A stretch of DNA of 46,814 nt from positions 1 to 46,814 of the forward strand of contig JANYCR010000415.1 of NCBI GenBank assembly GCA_025360185.1, given 5' to 3'. The first letter of the stretch is position 1. Each line of letters begins with the position of its first letter. Source of the stretch: Leptospiraceae bacterium. GTDB taxonomy: Bacteria > Spirochaetota > Leptospiria > Leptospirales > Leptospiraceae. Made by a program: the position numbers and the translations under genes. Below, piece by piece: positions 7,708-16,862 of the stretch. Below the pieces are notes generated by a model. It did not search any database. It was not told where the DNA came from and saw only the letters and a list, made by a program, of their open reading frames with translations.

Positions 7708-9138
7708 TTAAAAAATCCGGTATACCAAGACTTCGCGGCTAATTCCTTTTAGGTTTGCTTTTTCGGAAATTAGAGTGTAATAACCAATAGCCGCTCTTAC
7801 GTTTTCGCTTTCAAGGACTTCTTCAGTGATGCAAATTTCGTTTGCTCTTGCGTAAGATTGAACACGACTTGCCATGTTTATTGCCTGTCCGAAGTAATCG
7901 AGCCTGTCGTTTAAAGTTACAGCGATTGCTGTTCCTGAATGAATTCCTATTTTTAGTAAAAAATCTTCGACATGATTTTCGATATTGAATTTTTTAATTT
8001 CTGAATGCATGGCAATAGCGGCTAACACTGCATCAACTGGATGAAGGAAGGTCGCCATAATTGCATCTCCGATTGTTTTTACTACGGCTCCATTGTGTTT
8101 GTTGATTACGTGTGTGAGGCTATCAAAGTGTTGGCGCACAAGGGTAAATGCTTTTAGATCTCCAAGTCTTTCATACATTTCCGTTGAACCTTTTAAATCT
8201 GTAAATAAAATAGTAAGGTTACTAATTGATAACCCTTCATTGTCTCGGATTACTTCATTTCTAAATTGGTTTCTAAATGTCTGATTGTTTAATAGCTCTT
8301 TACCGGTGAGAAATGGTTTAAAGATTAATCGTCCTCTTGTAATAAATCCGGGAGGGATCTGTAGAATAGCAACAGCACCGGTATGATTCGATTTATTTTG
8401 TAACTTGAGTTTTACTTTTCCCTGTCGTAATTGATTTGTCGGAGTAACAAAATTAGTCGCAGATAGAATTCCTTCTAACTCTTGTGTTTCGGTTGCAATT
8501 TCATTTGTTAAAGCGATAAAGAAATTTTTATGAGAATTATAATCATGCACACCAACCATTTCTCCAGCAATAGTTAACTCTAACTCTTTCGTTTCATTTG
8601 GAGAAAAATAGAATGCATCTGTTATCACATGATCCATTTCAGAAATAAAATTTGCTCCGTCAGGAAAATATCCCAGCGGTGAATAGTGATAACCCAAACA
8701 ATGTTCTCTAATAGAAAGCTTCATTGGGTCATTATAAGAATTCTCCCGAATGGAAGGAAGAACTGAAAAATTGATTGCAATGTAATCATCTAAATTCGCG
8801 CGAGTTTCTAGATTACATAAAGCACATGTATAAATTACTTCTAGATTAGACAAAGAGTCAAAGCCTTTTACAATTTGCCCGCAAGTAGGACAAATTAATT
8901 CCCAGTTCATCTTGACTATTCCAGTCTTAGTTGCTAAAAGTAATAGATCAATGGTTTCATGTAGCAAACTTGGATTATCCTCAACGAAAGAATAGGGGTT
9001 AATTCGAAATGTATCTTTATCGCTCCCGCTTCTAAGAATTGCTTCCAATTTTTGGATCGTATCCGGAGTAAAATTACGAATTGCCGCGATGGAGCTAAGT
9101 TTGTCTTTTAGCAAATCTTCGTTTAGAATTCTATACAT
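7708..9138 (-). CDS. Class III adenylate/guanylate cyclase with N-terminal zinc-ribbon and DUF5939-like region
   Basis: 476 residues, no membrane segment. A CPTCG ... CALC pair (about residues 83-110) makes a likely zinc ribbon. A middle beta-rich region follows, then the cyclase domain from about 305: ILFTDLKGSTEMYERL (first metal Asp), VVKTIGDAIMATF (second metal Asp), IGIHSGTAIAV, and DYFGQAINMASRVQSYA. It would make cAMP (or cGMP) in response to an unknown signal. A single gene in a 220-base/450-base intergenic setting. The ATG has only a weak AGAAAA upstream. Compare the second cyclase at 34252-35454, which has a different N-terminus. Confidence 0.85.
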   Translation of the reverse strand: MYRILNEDLLKDKLSSIAAIRNFTPDTIQKLEAILRSGSDKDTFRINPYSFVEDNPSLLHETIDLLLLATKTGIVKMNWELICPTCGQIVKGFDSLSNLEVIYTCALCNLETRANLDDYIAINFSVLPSIRENSYNDPMKLSIREHCLGYHYSPLGYFPDGANFISEMDHVITDAFYFSPNETKELELTIAGEMVGVHDYNSHKNFFIALTNEIATETQELEGILSATNFVTPTNQLRQGKVKLKLQNKSNHTGAVAILQIPPGFITRGRLIFKPFLTGKELLNNQTFRNQFRNEVIRDNEGLSISNLTILFTDLKGSTEMYERLGDLKAFTLVRQHFDSLTHVINKHNGAVVKTIGDAIMATFLHPVDAVLAAIAMHSEIKKFNIENHVEDFLLKIGIHSGTAIAVTLNDRLDYFGQAINMASRVQSYARANEICITEEVLESENVRAAIGYYTLISEKANLKGISREVLVYRIF

Positions 9139-9293
9139 TTTTCTAACTCTATGCTTTTTTCAAAAAAGTCAACAGTTAATACAGAAAAAATTGTTACATT
9201 TAGGAAAATGTTTTCCTTCTCACTAGCGATAGCGATTGTAGTGGAAATGCTTCTTAGCATTGGAGCGGAAAGCGCGGTCGGTGCGTTGTACGA

Positions 9294-9322
9294 GTAGAGA
9301 CAGGTCTGAGACCTGTCTCTAC
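9294..9322. repeat. 29-bp palindromic interspersed repeat, copy 2
   Basis: Identical in all 29 bases to 313-341. The gene-free stretch 9139-9590 otherwise holds only the leader of the RRM gene; no other gene or structured element is supported there. Confidence 0.85.
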
Positions 9323-9590
9323 ACTAAAAGATGCACCGAATCGCCCCATAGCGGTAAATTACTGTTTGACAATAAATGCAGCGGATTAATACTGGTAAAC
9401 AGATTTGGATTTTTTGTTTCAGCATTGATGATTGTTTTTTAGAGTATTTGCATTTACCTGCCTTCTCTCTCACAGTTTTCGTTAAAAAGACAAAAAGATT
9501 TTATAGTAAGGTTTTAATTTTTCTTGTCTTAACATTAAAAATTTCCGCTTTTCTCTAATTCTCCAGATAAAAAAATTTAAGGATTTTAAT

Positions 9591-9935
9591 ATGAATATTT
9601 ACGTAGGCAACCTAACATACGAAGCAACTGAGAACGATGTAAGACAACTTTTTGAAACTTTTGGCGAAGTAACATCTGTAAAAATTATTACAGACAAATA
9701 CACCGGCCAATCTCGTGGAATTGGATTTATCGAAATGACAAATAAAAAAGAAGCTCTTGCTGCCATTAGCGATCTTAACGACAAAGAACTAAAAGGCCGT
9801 GCTTTAAAAGTTAACGAAGCTCAACCTAAAAAAACTTATGACGACAACGGTGGCGGTGGAAACCGTGGTGGTGGATACGGCGGCGGCGGCGGTGGTGGTG
9901 GAAGAGACCGCGATCGTGGTCGCAGAAACTACTAA
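9591..9935 (+). CDS. RRM-domain RNA-binding protein with glycine-rich tail
   Basis: 114 residues. One RNA-recognition motif: RNP2 IYVGNL at 3-8 and RNP1 RGIGFIEM at 42-49, followed by a Gly/Arg/Asp-rich tail (GGGYGGGGGGGGRDRDRGRR) that can bind RNA non-specifically or promote clustering. Bacterial RRM proteins of this size (as in cyanobacteria and spirochaetes) are often cold- or stress-induced RNA chaperones. The ATG follows AAGGATT. A long 5' leader is possible because the gene-free stretch upstream exceeds 250 bases. A rho-independent terminator follows. Highly confident on family, inferred on role. Confidence 0.92.
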   Translation: MNIYVGNLTYEATENDVRQLFETFGEVTSVKIITDKYTGQSRGIGFIEMTNKKEALAAISDLNDKELKGRALKVNEAQPKKTYDDNGGGGNRGGGYGGGGGGGGRDRDRGRRNY

Positions 9936-9948
9936 TCGGTAAATTAAG

Positions 9949-9979
9949 ATTTGCCACTGAGGCGCAGAGACACAGAGGT
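9949..9979. repeat. Single arm of the GCCACNGAGGC interspersed repeat
   Basis: ATTTGCCACTGAGGCGCAG, followed by ACACAGAGG, matches one arm of the fold-back at 29369-29471 and the end of the block at 36441-36456. Only one arm is present here, so it is a remnant or half element. Confidence 0.5.
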
Positions 9980-10010
9980 TTTTATTTAATCTTTCTGTTT
10001 TGAGTCTTGT

Positions 10011-10050
10011 AAAAGTCCCTGTTTCATTTATTGAGATAGGGACTTTTTTT
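10011..10050 (+). terminator. Rho-independent terminator of the RRM gene
   Basis: AAAAGTCCCT at 10011-10020 pairs with AGGGACTTTT at 10038-10047, and the T-run continues to 10050. It lies 75 bases after the RRM stop. The A/T symmetry means it could also end the leftward UXS operon converging from the right. Confidence 0.85.
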
Positions 10051-10059
10051 ATGTGGATA

Positions 10060-10998
10060 CTACTTCTTAATCTCACCCTGGAAATACTTGATTGTTCTTT
10101 TTAATCCTTCGACAAGTGGAACTGTGAATTTGTAATTCAGTTTTTCTTTTGCGAGTGTGAGATCGGGACGACGACGTGCGGGATCATCTTGTGGGAGTGG
10201 ATTGTAGATGATTTTAGATTTTGATTTAGTGAGTTTAATTACAAGCTCTGCTAATTCCTTTACAGTGAATTCGTCCGAATTACCAAGATTAACTGGTCCA
10301 TGAAAAGAATCCTGGTTCATCATGGAGACAATTCCATTTACTAAATCATCCACATAACAAAAAGAGCGGGTTTGACTTCCGTCTCCATAGATTGTAATAT
10401 TTTTTCCAGATAGTGCTTGGACTATAAAGTTACTTACAACTCGACCATCATTGGCAAGCATACGAGGACCGTAGGTATTGAATATGCGGATAACGCGGAT
10501 ATCCACTTTATGTTGTCTATGATAATCAAAGCAAAGTGTTTCTGAAATTCTTTTTCCTTCATCATAACAACTGCGAATTCCCGTCGTATTTACATTTCCC
10601 CAGTAGGTTTCTTTTTGAGGATGCTCGAGCGGATTTCCGTATACTTCGCTCGTAGATGCCTGGAGGATACGTGCTCTTACCTTCTTCGCAAGTCCCAGCA
10701 TATTCATTGTTCCCATAACGTTTGTTTTAATGGTCGAGATCGCGTTGTATTGGTAGTGAACGGGAGACGCAGGACATGCAAAATTATAAATTTGATCTAC
10801 CTCTGCTCTGAATTCTTTTACAATATCATGTCTTATCATTTCAAACTTTGGATTTTTTAGAAGACGGGCAAGATTGCTTTTTCTTCCTGTGAAATAATTA
10901 TCTACCGAAATTACTTCGTTACCCTCATTTAAAAGTTTTTCACACAAATGTGAACCAATAAATCCTGCTCCGCCAGTTATTAAAATACGTTTACTCAT
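10060..10998 (-). CDS. uxs: UDP-glucuronate decarboxylase (UDP-xylose synthase)
   Basis: 312 residues of an extended SDR that converts UDP-glucuronate to UDP-xylose, a cytoplasmic step in surface polysaccharide precursor supply. NAD site GGAGFIGSH at 8-16. Diagnostic motifs of the family: [33 protein letters not shown] (catalytic Tyr-x3-Lys), [25 protein letters not shown] and [12 protein letters not shown]. It overlaps the upstream M50 gene end by 8 bases, so it is the last gene of the PBP1A operon. The grouping with cell-wall synthesis suggests envelope work. Closely related enzymes (dTDP-glucose dehydratases) lack the SPVHYQ and RRRPD signatures. Confidence 0.9.
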   Translation of the reverse strand: MSKRILITGGAGFIGSHLCEKLLNEGNEVISVDNYFTGRKSNLARLLKNPKFEMIRHDIVKEFRAEVDQIYNFACPASPVHYQYNAISTIKTNVMGTMNMLGLAKKVRARILQASTSEVYGNPLEHPQKETYWGNVNTTGIRSCYDEGKRISETLCFDYHRQHKVDIRVIRIFNTYGPRMLANDGRVVSNFIVQALSGKNITIYGDGSQTRSFCYVDDLVNGIVSMMNQDSFHGPVNLGNSDEFTVKELAELVIKLTKSKSKIIYNPLPQDDPARRRPDLTLAKEKLNYKFTVPLVEGLKRTIKYFQGEIKK

Positions 10999-11845
10999 GC
11001 TCTTTCATTCCTTCTTTTTTTAATTGTGTTGCCCAGTCTTTGTCTAACGGTTTTCCATTTAGATCAAGACCTCTAGATAAAAACCATTGCGCTACATCTG
11101 GTTCGACTTTTGCTTCTGCAAATTGCCTTTTTAATCGGCTCATTCTTGCAAAGGGGTCGCTCTCTGTAAAAGTTTTTTTTACAAGAGTCCCTAAAATAAA
11201 AAGACTTATAGATGACCATATGACTGCAATACAAATTCCAAGCTCTTTTAAATTTAATCCAAATATTCTTTCTTTTTTTCCCAAAATCCAATTTGCTAAA
11301 ATTCCTGCATCTGTATGTTGAATTTGATTTGTAAAATCTACTAAGTCGTATACGCTGTAAAGGGAAACCCCTGTTCCTAAAAAAATTAGAGTAAGTGAAG
11401 AAATTTCTTTACTAACAAGAGACAGGATAACAAAGATTATCCCGAAACGAATTCCTGTATTGTAAGTAAAATCATGATTAGCAGAATAAAAATGAGTAAA
11501 CAAAATGAGAAATACTCCGATGAATCCTAGAATCTGCTTCGCCTGTTTTTTATGAAAACCACGGTTGAGTAAAATTCCGCCTAGTAGCGAAGAACCGATA
11601 TAACCCGCAGAAACTACAAACAGAAACGAGGATTGCATACGCCCTGAGATGACTGTCTCGCCTGTTTCATTTCCGTGTATAAATATTCTCTCTACAATAC
11701 CACCGGTAAGAATGGCTGCTGATGCATGACAGATTTCGTGGAATAAAACGATTAGCCCCTTTAAGTGCAGCATGATTTTAAAATTCCAAAATGCAATTAA
11801 AGTAAGGATAATGGATAGAAAGAAAATAATTTTTTGTGATCTCAT
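10991..11845 (-). CDS. M50B-like membrane metallopeptidase
   Basis: 284 residues with several membrane segments (about 5-22, 30-50, 70-90, 105-150, 205-220). HEICH at 36-40 is a zinc-binding HExxH buried at the start of a membrane helix, as in site-2 and M50B proteases. The pattern [16 protein letters not shown] fits the M50B family found near cell-envelope genes. It would cut or process a membrane substrate that is not identifiable. The third zinc ligand was not located with certainty. It is in the PBP1A operon, 1 base after the upstream hypothetical gene and overlapping uxs by 8. Confidence 0.7.
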   Translation of the reverse strand: MRSQKIIFFLSIILTLIAFWNFKIMLHLKGLIVLFHEICHASAAILTGGIVERIFIHGNETGETVISGRMQSSFLFVVSAGYIGSSLLGGILLNRGFHKKQAKQILGFIGVFLILFTHFYSANHDFTYNTGIRFGIIFVILSLVSKEISSLTLIFLGTGVSLYSVYDLVDFTNQIQHTDAGILANWILGKKERIFGLNLKELGICIAVIWSSISLFILGTLVKKTFTESDPFARMSRLKRQFAEAKVEPDVAQWFLSRGLDLNGKPLDKDWATQLKKEGMKEHE

Positions 11846-11846
11846 T

Positions 11847-12311
11847 CTATTCTCCTACGCCGACTTGAATTGGATCATAGGTAAAATAATAGTATCCCTC
11901 GTTCTTATCTGTCAATTCTATATGATGAGCTTTATTCTTTTTGAAATAAAGAATAGATTTAACGGTATAAATTCCCTCTGATGTTTGTAGTTCAGGGTTC
12001 ACTATCTTTTTATTTTCATCTACAAACATCAGGTTGAGTTCATTCTTTTTAGAATTTTTCTCATGAATTAATTTAATTGTTTCGGAAAGTTTTTTATCTA
12101 AATCGTAACAATCTACTAACTCAATATTTTTGTATTGGATAACATCGTTTAGCTTTACACGACAGAGTTTATGCGTTTTTAAATTTAATTTTATTTTGAA
12201 CGGCTTAGCTGTAAGATAGTAAAAAGGCAACGGATTTCTTTCTTCCACTGCAACTAAAGAAAGCTCGTTAACAAATCCGAAGATAAAAAGCGCAGACAAT
12301 AATTTAATCAT
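11847..12311 (-). CDS. Small exported hypothetical protein
   Basis: 154 residues starting with a hydrophobic leader (KLLSALFIFGFVNELSLVAV), so probably exported or anchored. The mature part is rich in Lys and beta-forming residues with two Cys (about 49 and 68) that could pair. No known family was recognised. It overlaps the upstream gene by 8 bases and precedes the M50 protease by 1 base. The conserved tight spacing argues for a shared envelope role. Confidence 0.6.
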   Translation of the reverse strand: MIKLLSALFIFGFVNELSLVAVEERNPLPFYYLTAKPFKIKLNLKTHKLCRVKLNDVIQYKNIELVDCYDLDKKLSETIKLIHEKNSKKNELNLMFVDENKKIVNPELQTSEGIYTVKSILYFKKNKAHHIELTDKNEGYYYFTYDPIQVGVGE

Positions 12312-13371
12312 GGATTACCTTCAACGCCTTTTTATAAATTGGATCATCGTCTTTTTCGGAAAGATTTAACAGGGAGCGTTTAACAGACTTTAGATTAGTT
12401 TTATTTTTACAAAATAAATTTAAGATTTCGTCGGATTCTTTTTGCACACGAATTTTGGATTGTATGAGCGAGCAGGCTTCTTTCTCTGAGCCTATAATAA
12501 AAAGAGTCTTCGCGGCTTCTAGCATTTCCTCGGCGAGAAATCCTTCTTCTTTTTTTGCATAACTGGCACTCATATGAAAGTAGCGGATACTCTGTCTATA
12601 CTTCTTTTTATTTCTAAGGTAAGTTCCGTAGAAATAAAGTATATCTGATTTTTGCTCTTCTGTTAACGAACTGATTGAAGCGGCGTCCTTGATTGCTTTC
12701 TCTATGCTCGTCGCTGTTGTAGAAATTTTAGAAGCTTTCATAATATAAGCCAATTTCAAAACGGGGTTAATGTCAGGTATCTCCGAAAGCAAATAAGCAA
12801 GTGAGTCTAAGTCACCAGTTTGAAATTTAATCGTAAAAATATATTGTAATAGATAAGAGCTGGGATAATAATTATAAATGCTCAGCAATTCTTTCTTTGC
12901 ATTTTCATCTTTTCTTAGAGAAATACTAACCATTTCTAAGAAGGCAGACTCATCTATTTTTAATCTTAAAGAAATATTTTTAACTAGTTGATCTGTTTTC
13001 TTTTGCCTTGTTTTATCAGTGGGATATTTAGAATTAAAAATAAAAACTTCTTCAAACCTGTTAAACTTTATATAAAGAAAAAAAAGTCGGTTAATTGTAT
13101 TTTTCTTAATTTTCTTAGATATATCTTCTTGCTTCAAAATTTTTTCATATAGATTTATCGCAAGCACCGGGGAAATTTTCTCAATTCGATATGCTTCATT
13201 GTAAATATTCGTAGATTCTTTTGCAGCTATTTGCGCTAAATTAAAAGTAGCCGCTATTAGAAAAACATAGGTTACACATGCCAGTTTTAAGCAAGATAGA
13301 CCTCTCACAAAACGTAATTGTTTTACAAAAAGTTTATACGGTATTCTGTTCGAGGTGACAGTATTTCGCAT
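12304..13371 (-). CDS. Exported helical-repeat (TPR-like) protein
   Basis: 355 residues. The N-terminus is long, with a hydrophobic core at about 28-50 (LACVTYVFLIAATFNLA) acting as signal peptide or anchor. The rest is helix after helix with spacing of about 35 residues (AINLYEKILKQED; YFYGTYLRNKKKYRQSIRYF), typical of TPR folds that scaffold protein complexes. It lies between PBP1A (2 bases) and the exported hypothetical (8-base overlap), so it may organise the cell-wall machinery in the periplasm. The function is not known and repeat boundaries were judged by eye. Confidence 0.65.
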   Translation of the reverse strand: MRNTVTSNRIPYKLFVKQLRFVRGLSCLKLACVTYVFLIAATFNLAQIAAKESTNIYNEAYRIEKISPVLAINLYEKILKQEDISKKIKKNTINRLFFLYIKFNRFEEVFIFNSKYPTDKTRQKKTDQLVKNISLRLKIDESAFLEMVSISLRKDENAKKELLSIYNYYPSSYLLQYIFTIKFQTGDLDSLAYLLSEIPDINPVLKLAYIMKASKISTTATSIEKAIKDAASISSLTEEQKSDILYFYGTYLRNKKKYRQSIRYFHMSASYAKKEEGFLAEEMLEAAKTLFIIGSEKEACSLIQSKIRVQKESDEILNLFCKNKTNLKSVKRSLLNLSEKDDDPIYKKALKVIHD

Positions 13372-13373
13372 AA

Positions 13374-15920
13374 CTATCTCAATTTGGGGACGTAGTCATG
13401 GGATAATTTGCAAGTGCCATTCGGTCTTCCGTCTTTCGTGAATAATTCGGAAACTCTGTCGGGGCAAACATCTGTGGCTAACAAACCGGATTCTCTACAG
13501 ACGACTAGGCGCGTTGCCCTCTTGGTGAAATTAAATTTTTCTTCTGGAACTGCTTGCAAGTCTTTGATCTTTTTTCCAATGCGAGCCCAAAGGGGTGCAG
13601 CAAGTTCAGCACCCATTCCACTTTTACCCATGCCGTATGACGCATCGTCAAAGCCTATCCAGATTGCCATGGAGAGTTTGGGTTTTGTTCCAACAAACCA
13701 TGCGTCGATATTGTCATTAGTAGTTCCTGTCTTTCCAGCGATTTCACTCGAATAGCCGTATTTTCTAATTCCACTTGCGTTGGCACTTCCCTTCATGAGG
13801 CTAACCATTACCTCTGCTGTATCAGAGGCAATCACTCTTCTTTCTTCTGGAATTTTTAATTGAAATTCATCTTTATCTGCATATTTATAAATTTCTTTTC
13901 CTTCCTGATTTAGAACTCTTGCAATTAGGTATGGTCTTTTGATTATACCATCATTGGAAAAATTTCCGAATACAGTTGCCATTTCTAAAGGAGAAATTTC
14001 AAGTGAGCCGAGCGTGACAGAAAGATCATTTCGGTAGCGTTTATTTTTTTCAGCGATGTCTGGAAAGAAAAAGGCAGAGTAGTATTTTTCTAAATTTGCA
14101 AGTCCCATTCGTTCGCCTATTTGAACTGCGATTGTGTTTTTAGATTTTGCAAGTGCATCGCGTAAATTCATTTCTCCTTCATACGCAGAACCGAAGTTAT
14201 CCGGTGTCCATGTACCTTTTCCTTCTGTAGAAGAAAACATAATTGGAGCGTCGAGCAGCACACTTGCCGCGTTAAAAATTCCTGAGTCGATTGCAGATGC
14301 GTATAATACTGGTTTGATGGAGCTTCCCGTTTGACGTCTCATTTGAACGGCGCGGTTGAATTGATTCTTTGCGTTGAATTGCGCCCCGCCCCCATGCATA
14401 AAGAGGACGGCACCTGTTGATGGATCGAGTGCTATTACTGCTGCCTGTAATTCATCGGATACTTCTGTGTTATCCGGTGAGTTTTTAATTTTAACTCTTT
14501 TGATTTTTCCTTTTTCTTTTAAGTTATTCAAATGAGCCGCTACTTCATCAGATAGAATTTCTTGGATTTCCTGGATAAGTGTGGTTTCTACTGTGTAGCC
14601 GCCGATGTCGTAGATGTTGATATTGGGGTCGAGTGATTTTAGAAATTCGCGGATATGCTCAGTTACAAACGGGGCTTTGTCATATCTGCTTCCAAATACA
14701 GTTTGAGTCGAAGGGGTTTCTAGAGTCTCATAGAATTTATTTACCTTGTTTTGGAATCGTTCACTGATAATGTCTCTGCCTTCTAGGGTATTTACAATTA
14801 CGCGCACTCTATTCTCGGAAAGCTCTCTATTTTTAAAAGGAGAATATCGATTAGGCGCGGAGGCGAGTGAAGATAGTAGAATCATCTCCATAGTTTTTAA
14901 TTTGTCTGGAGTTTTATTGAAATAATATTTTGCGCCGTTTTCGAGACCGAACGCACCATGACCTAGATATACTTGGTTCAAATAGGCTTCTAGGATTTGG
15001 TCTTTAGAAAGTTTTGATTCGAGTGCAATGGCTACTAACGCTTCCCTAAATTTTCTTGTAATACTCTTACGGCGATCTTTTATTAATATACGCGCAAGCT
15101 GCTGGGTGACCGTAGATGCACCCTGGATATAACGCATATTGATTATATTTTTATAAGTAGCTCGCATTAAGGCAAAGTAATCTATGCCGCCATGTTTATA
15201 AAAATTTTGATCTTCTACAGAGAGGATAATTTTAATTAGCTTTGGTGGATAATCAGAAAGTTTTAGAGAGCCTGTTTTCTTTTGAAAAATTTCGGATACG
15301 AGTACTCCGTTTCTATCTAGAATTTTACTCGGCTTATGACGATTTAACTCAACGAGCAGCCCATCAACTTCGCCTTTTACTTCTTCATAGCTATTTTTAA
15401 TTGGAATTGCGATCGAAATACAAACCAATAAGAAGAGTGTAGTAGCTAAATAATATCGATATTTTTTTGCAAATTGAAAGTAGGGATTTGATCTGTCAGA
15501 TTCAGGCAATTGAAATTTTTGTAGAAATTTCTCATACCAGGTTTCTTTTCGCTTGAGTTTCGGAATTGTAAATTTATTTATTTCGATGAGCGGCTTACTG
15601 ACAGCATCCCCTACAGAAATGATCTGGGTATCTTGTAAAAATATACTTTCGTATTTTTTATATTCCTCTTCGGTTAGTTCTTGTTCTGCTTCTGACTTTG
15701 CCTTGATCTGTGTCTCTACTTTTTCTTCTGGTTGAAGAATGAATCCTTTGGAGGAATCCTCTTCTTCAACTTTCACCAATGTCTCATGTCTACATTTATA
15801 GCATGTGATTTTATAAGTTCCTGGTCTATTCGGAAGAGTAGAAAGCTTTGATTTACTATGGCAACTCTCGCAAAAAAAACTCCCATCGGGTAGTATTCGC
15901 TCATTAAAAAGAGTTTTCAC
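13374..15920 (-). CDS. Bifunctional penicillin-binding protein 1A with N-terminal zinc ribbon
   Basis: 848 residues. It polymerises and cross-links peptidoglycan at the inner membrane. A cytoplasmic N-terminus carries Cys17-x2-Cys20 ... Cys40-x2-Cys43, a zinc-ribbon (MJ0042-like) not usual for PBP1A. A charged linker follows, then a membrane segment at about 156-174. The GT51 domain has catalytic Glu236 in SVEDQNFYKHGG and GASTVTQQLAR. The transpeptidase has SSIKP (Ser533), SKN (593-595) and KTGTT (730-734), all complete. First gene of the five-gene operon ending in uxs. Length is typical plus the 150-residue N-terminal extension. A weak leader (no strong Shine-Dalgarno) precedes the ATG. Confidence 0.93.
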   Translation of the reverse strand: MKTLFNERILPDGSFFCESCHSKSKLSTLPNRPGTYKITCYKCRHETLVKVEEEDSSKGFILQPEEKVETQIKAKSEAEQELTEEEYKKYESIFLQDTQIISVGDAVSKPLIEINKFTIPKLKRKETWYEKFLQKFQLPESDRSNPYFQFAKKYRYYLATTLFLLVCISIAIPIKNSYEEVKGEVDGLLVELNRHKPSKILDRNGVLVSEIFQKKTGSLKLSDYPPKLIKIILSVEDQNFYKHGGIDYFALMRATYKNIINMRYIQGASTVTQQLARILIKDRRKSITRKFREALVAIALESKLSKDQILEAYLNQVYLGHGAFGLENGAKYYFNKTPDKLKTMEMILLSSLASAPNRYSPFKNRELSENRVRVIVNTLEGRDIISERFQNKVNKFYETLETPSTQTVFGSRYDKAPFVTEHIREFLKSLDPNINIYDIGGYTVETTLIQEIQEILSDEVAAHLNNLKEKGKIKRVKIKNSPDNTEVSDELQAAVIALDPSTGAVLFMHGGGAQFNAKNQFNRAVQMRRQTGSSIKPVLYASAIDSGIFNAASVLLDAPIMFSSTEGKGTWTPDNFGSAYEGEMNLRDALAKSKNTIAVQIGERMGLANLEKYYSAFFFPDIAEKNKRYRNDLSVTLGSLEISPLEMATVFGNFSNDGIIKRPYLIARVLNQEGKEIYKYADKDEFQLKIPEERRVIASDTAEVMVSLMKGSANASGIRKYGYSSEIAGKTGTTNDNIDAWFVGTKPKLSMAIWIGFDDASYGMGKSGMGAELAAPLWARIGKKIKDLQAVPEEKFNFTKRATRLVVCRESGLLATDVCPDRVSELFTKDGRPNGTCKLSHDYVPKLR

Positions 15921-15981
15921 GCATAAATTATCGGCGTGAAATGAAAATCCCGTTAGAATATACGAGAAACCTTAAAAGAAT

Positions 15982-16177
15982 TTACCACCGATAAAGACGA
16001 TGAACACCGATAGCTTTATATATAAACACAGACTAGATGTATATATATTTGATAAGAATTTCTTTAGACAGGATTAACGGGTTTTAGAGAATGAATAAAT
16101 ATGGAAGCCATCCGACTAGATCGTATCTTTTATCCGCGTCCACACGTTCGACCAGGCTCAGTGCAAGTCGGTGGTAA
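15982..16177. repeat. Fold-back intergenic element with TTACCACCGA ends
   Basis: TTACCACCGA at 15982-15991 is repeated inverted at 16168-16177. Between them is another copy of the TTCGACnAGGCTCAGTG core (16147-16164). The unit lies between the divergent PBP1A and 16205 genes. The inner 150 bases show no gene. Confidence 0.5.
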
Positions 16178-16204
16178 TCAGTTTAATTGTTTCAAGAGGC
16201 AGTA

Positions 16205-16816
16205 ATGGAATTTGTAAATAGAGTTAGAGGATTGTATATTTCGGGTAGAGCGATTCGCACGCTCGTTGAACTTCTTGGTGAGTCAAAACCTGTAGCAATT
16301 AAGATCATGAAATTTCATAAGATTACAGATGACCAGGCTCCTGAAAAATTCTTTATTAATCCAGATGAATGGTATGATCTAGATAGGTTTCTTTTGGGAA
16401 TGAAAGATATTCAAGAAAAAGTAGGGGAAGAAAAAATACGTCAGGTGGCATATACTACAATTCAGTATGCACCCCTGCCTAATCATATTCAAGATATTGT
16501 TTCCTCTTTAAAACATATGAATAGAGCTTATCTTTTAAATATTTCACGTGACGGAATTAACACAATGTTTGATGATTCACACTCTACTCATAGCGCAAAA
16601 CAGTCAAATGCCGCTGGAAAAATTCTAGCGGAACCGATTCCTGGAATCAGCAAAGCCATATGTACAAGCACGACTTGTTTTCCTACTTTTTACGAGATGG
16701 GTTTGGTAGAAGGCTTTTCTAAAAAGTTTAAACCGAATGCAAAGGTTACTCTTGATAAGTCGAAACCAATGAAAAAATACGGTGGGGATTCAAATACCTT
16801 TATGGTGAATTGGTAA
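16205..16816 (+). CDS. Conserved hypothetical protein
   Basis: 203 residues from the ATG at 16205, preceded by AGAGG; a TTG six codons upstream lacks support. No signal peptide or membrane segment. The N-terminal half is helical (VRGLYISGRAIRTLVELLGE). The C-terminal half has several Cys and Thr (AICTSTTCFPTF) and a basic end. The overall shape resembles small alpha/beta sensor proteins, but no family was recognised and no function is proposed. It is a single gene followed 46 bases later by the ATPase. Confidence 0.6.
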   Translation: MEFVNRVRGLYISGRAIRTLVELLGESKPVAIKIMKFHKITDDQAPEKFFINPDEWYDLDRFLLGMKDIQEKVGEEKIRQVAYTTIQYAPLPNHIQDIVSSLKHMNRAYLLNISRDGINTMFDDSHSTHSAKQSNAAGKILAEPIPGISKAICTSTTCFPTFYEMGLVEGFSKKFKPNAKVTLDKSKPMKKYGGDSNTFMVNW

Positions 16817-16825
16817 AAATAATTC

Positions 16826-16860
16826 TTTACAAAATGCGAATACAATTCGCAATATGTAAA
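16826..16860. promoter_or_regulatory. 35-bp nested palindrome just before the DUF4143 ATPase start
   Basis: TTTACA – 3 – TGCGAAT – 3 – ATTCGCA – 3 – TGTAAA is symmetric throughout and ends two bases before the ATG. No Shine-Dalgarno is visible there, so it could be an operator or an RNA hairpin that controls start access. It is also placed to end the upstream transcript, although no T-run follows. Confidence 0.55.
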
Positions 16861-16862
16861 AT

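Noticed and set aside
9804-10076. 90-codon minus-strand frame
   Set aside because: Antisense to the glycine-rich RRM tail; the Thr/Ala/Val run is the complement of Gly codons.
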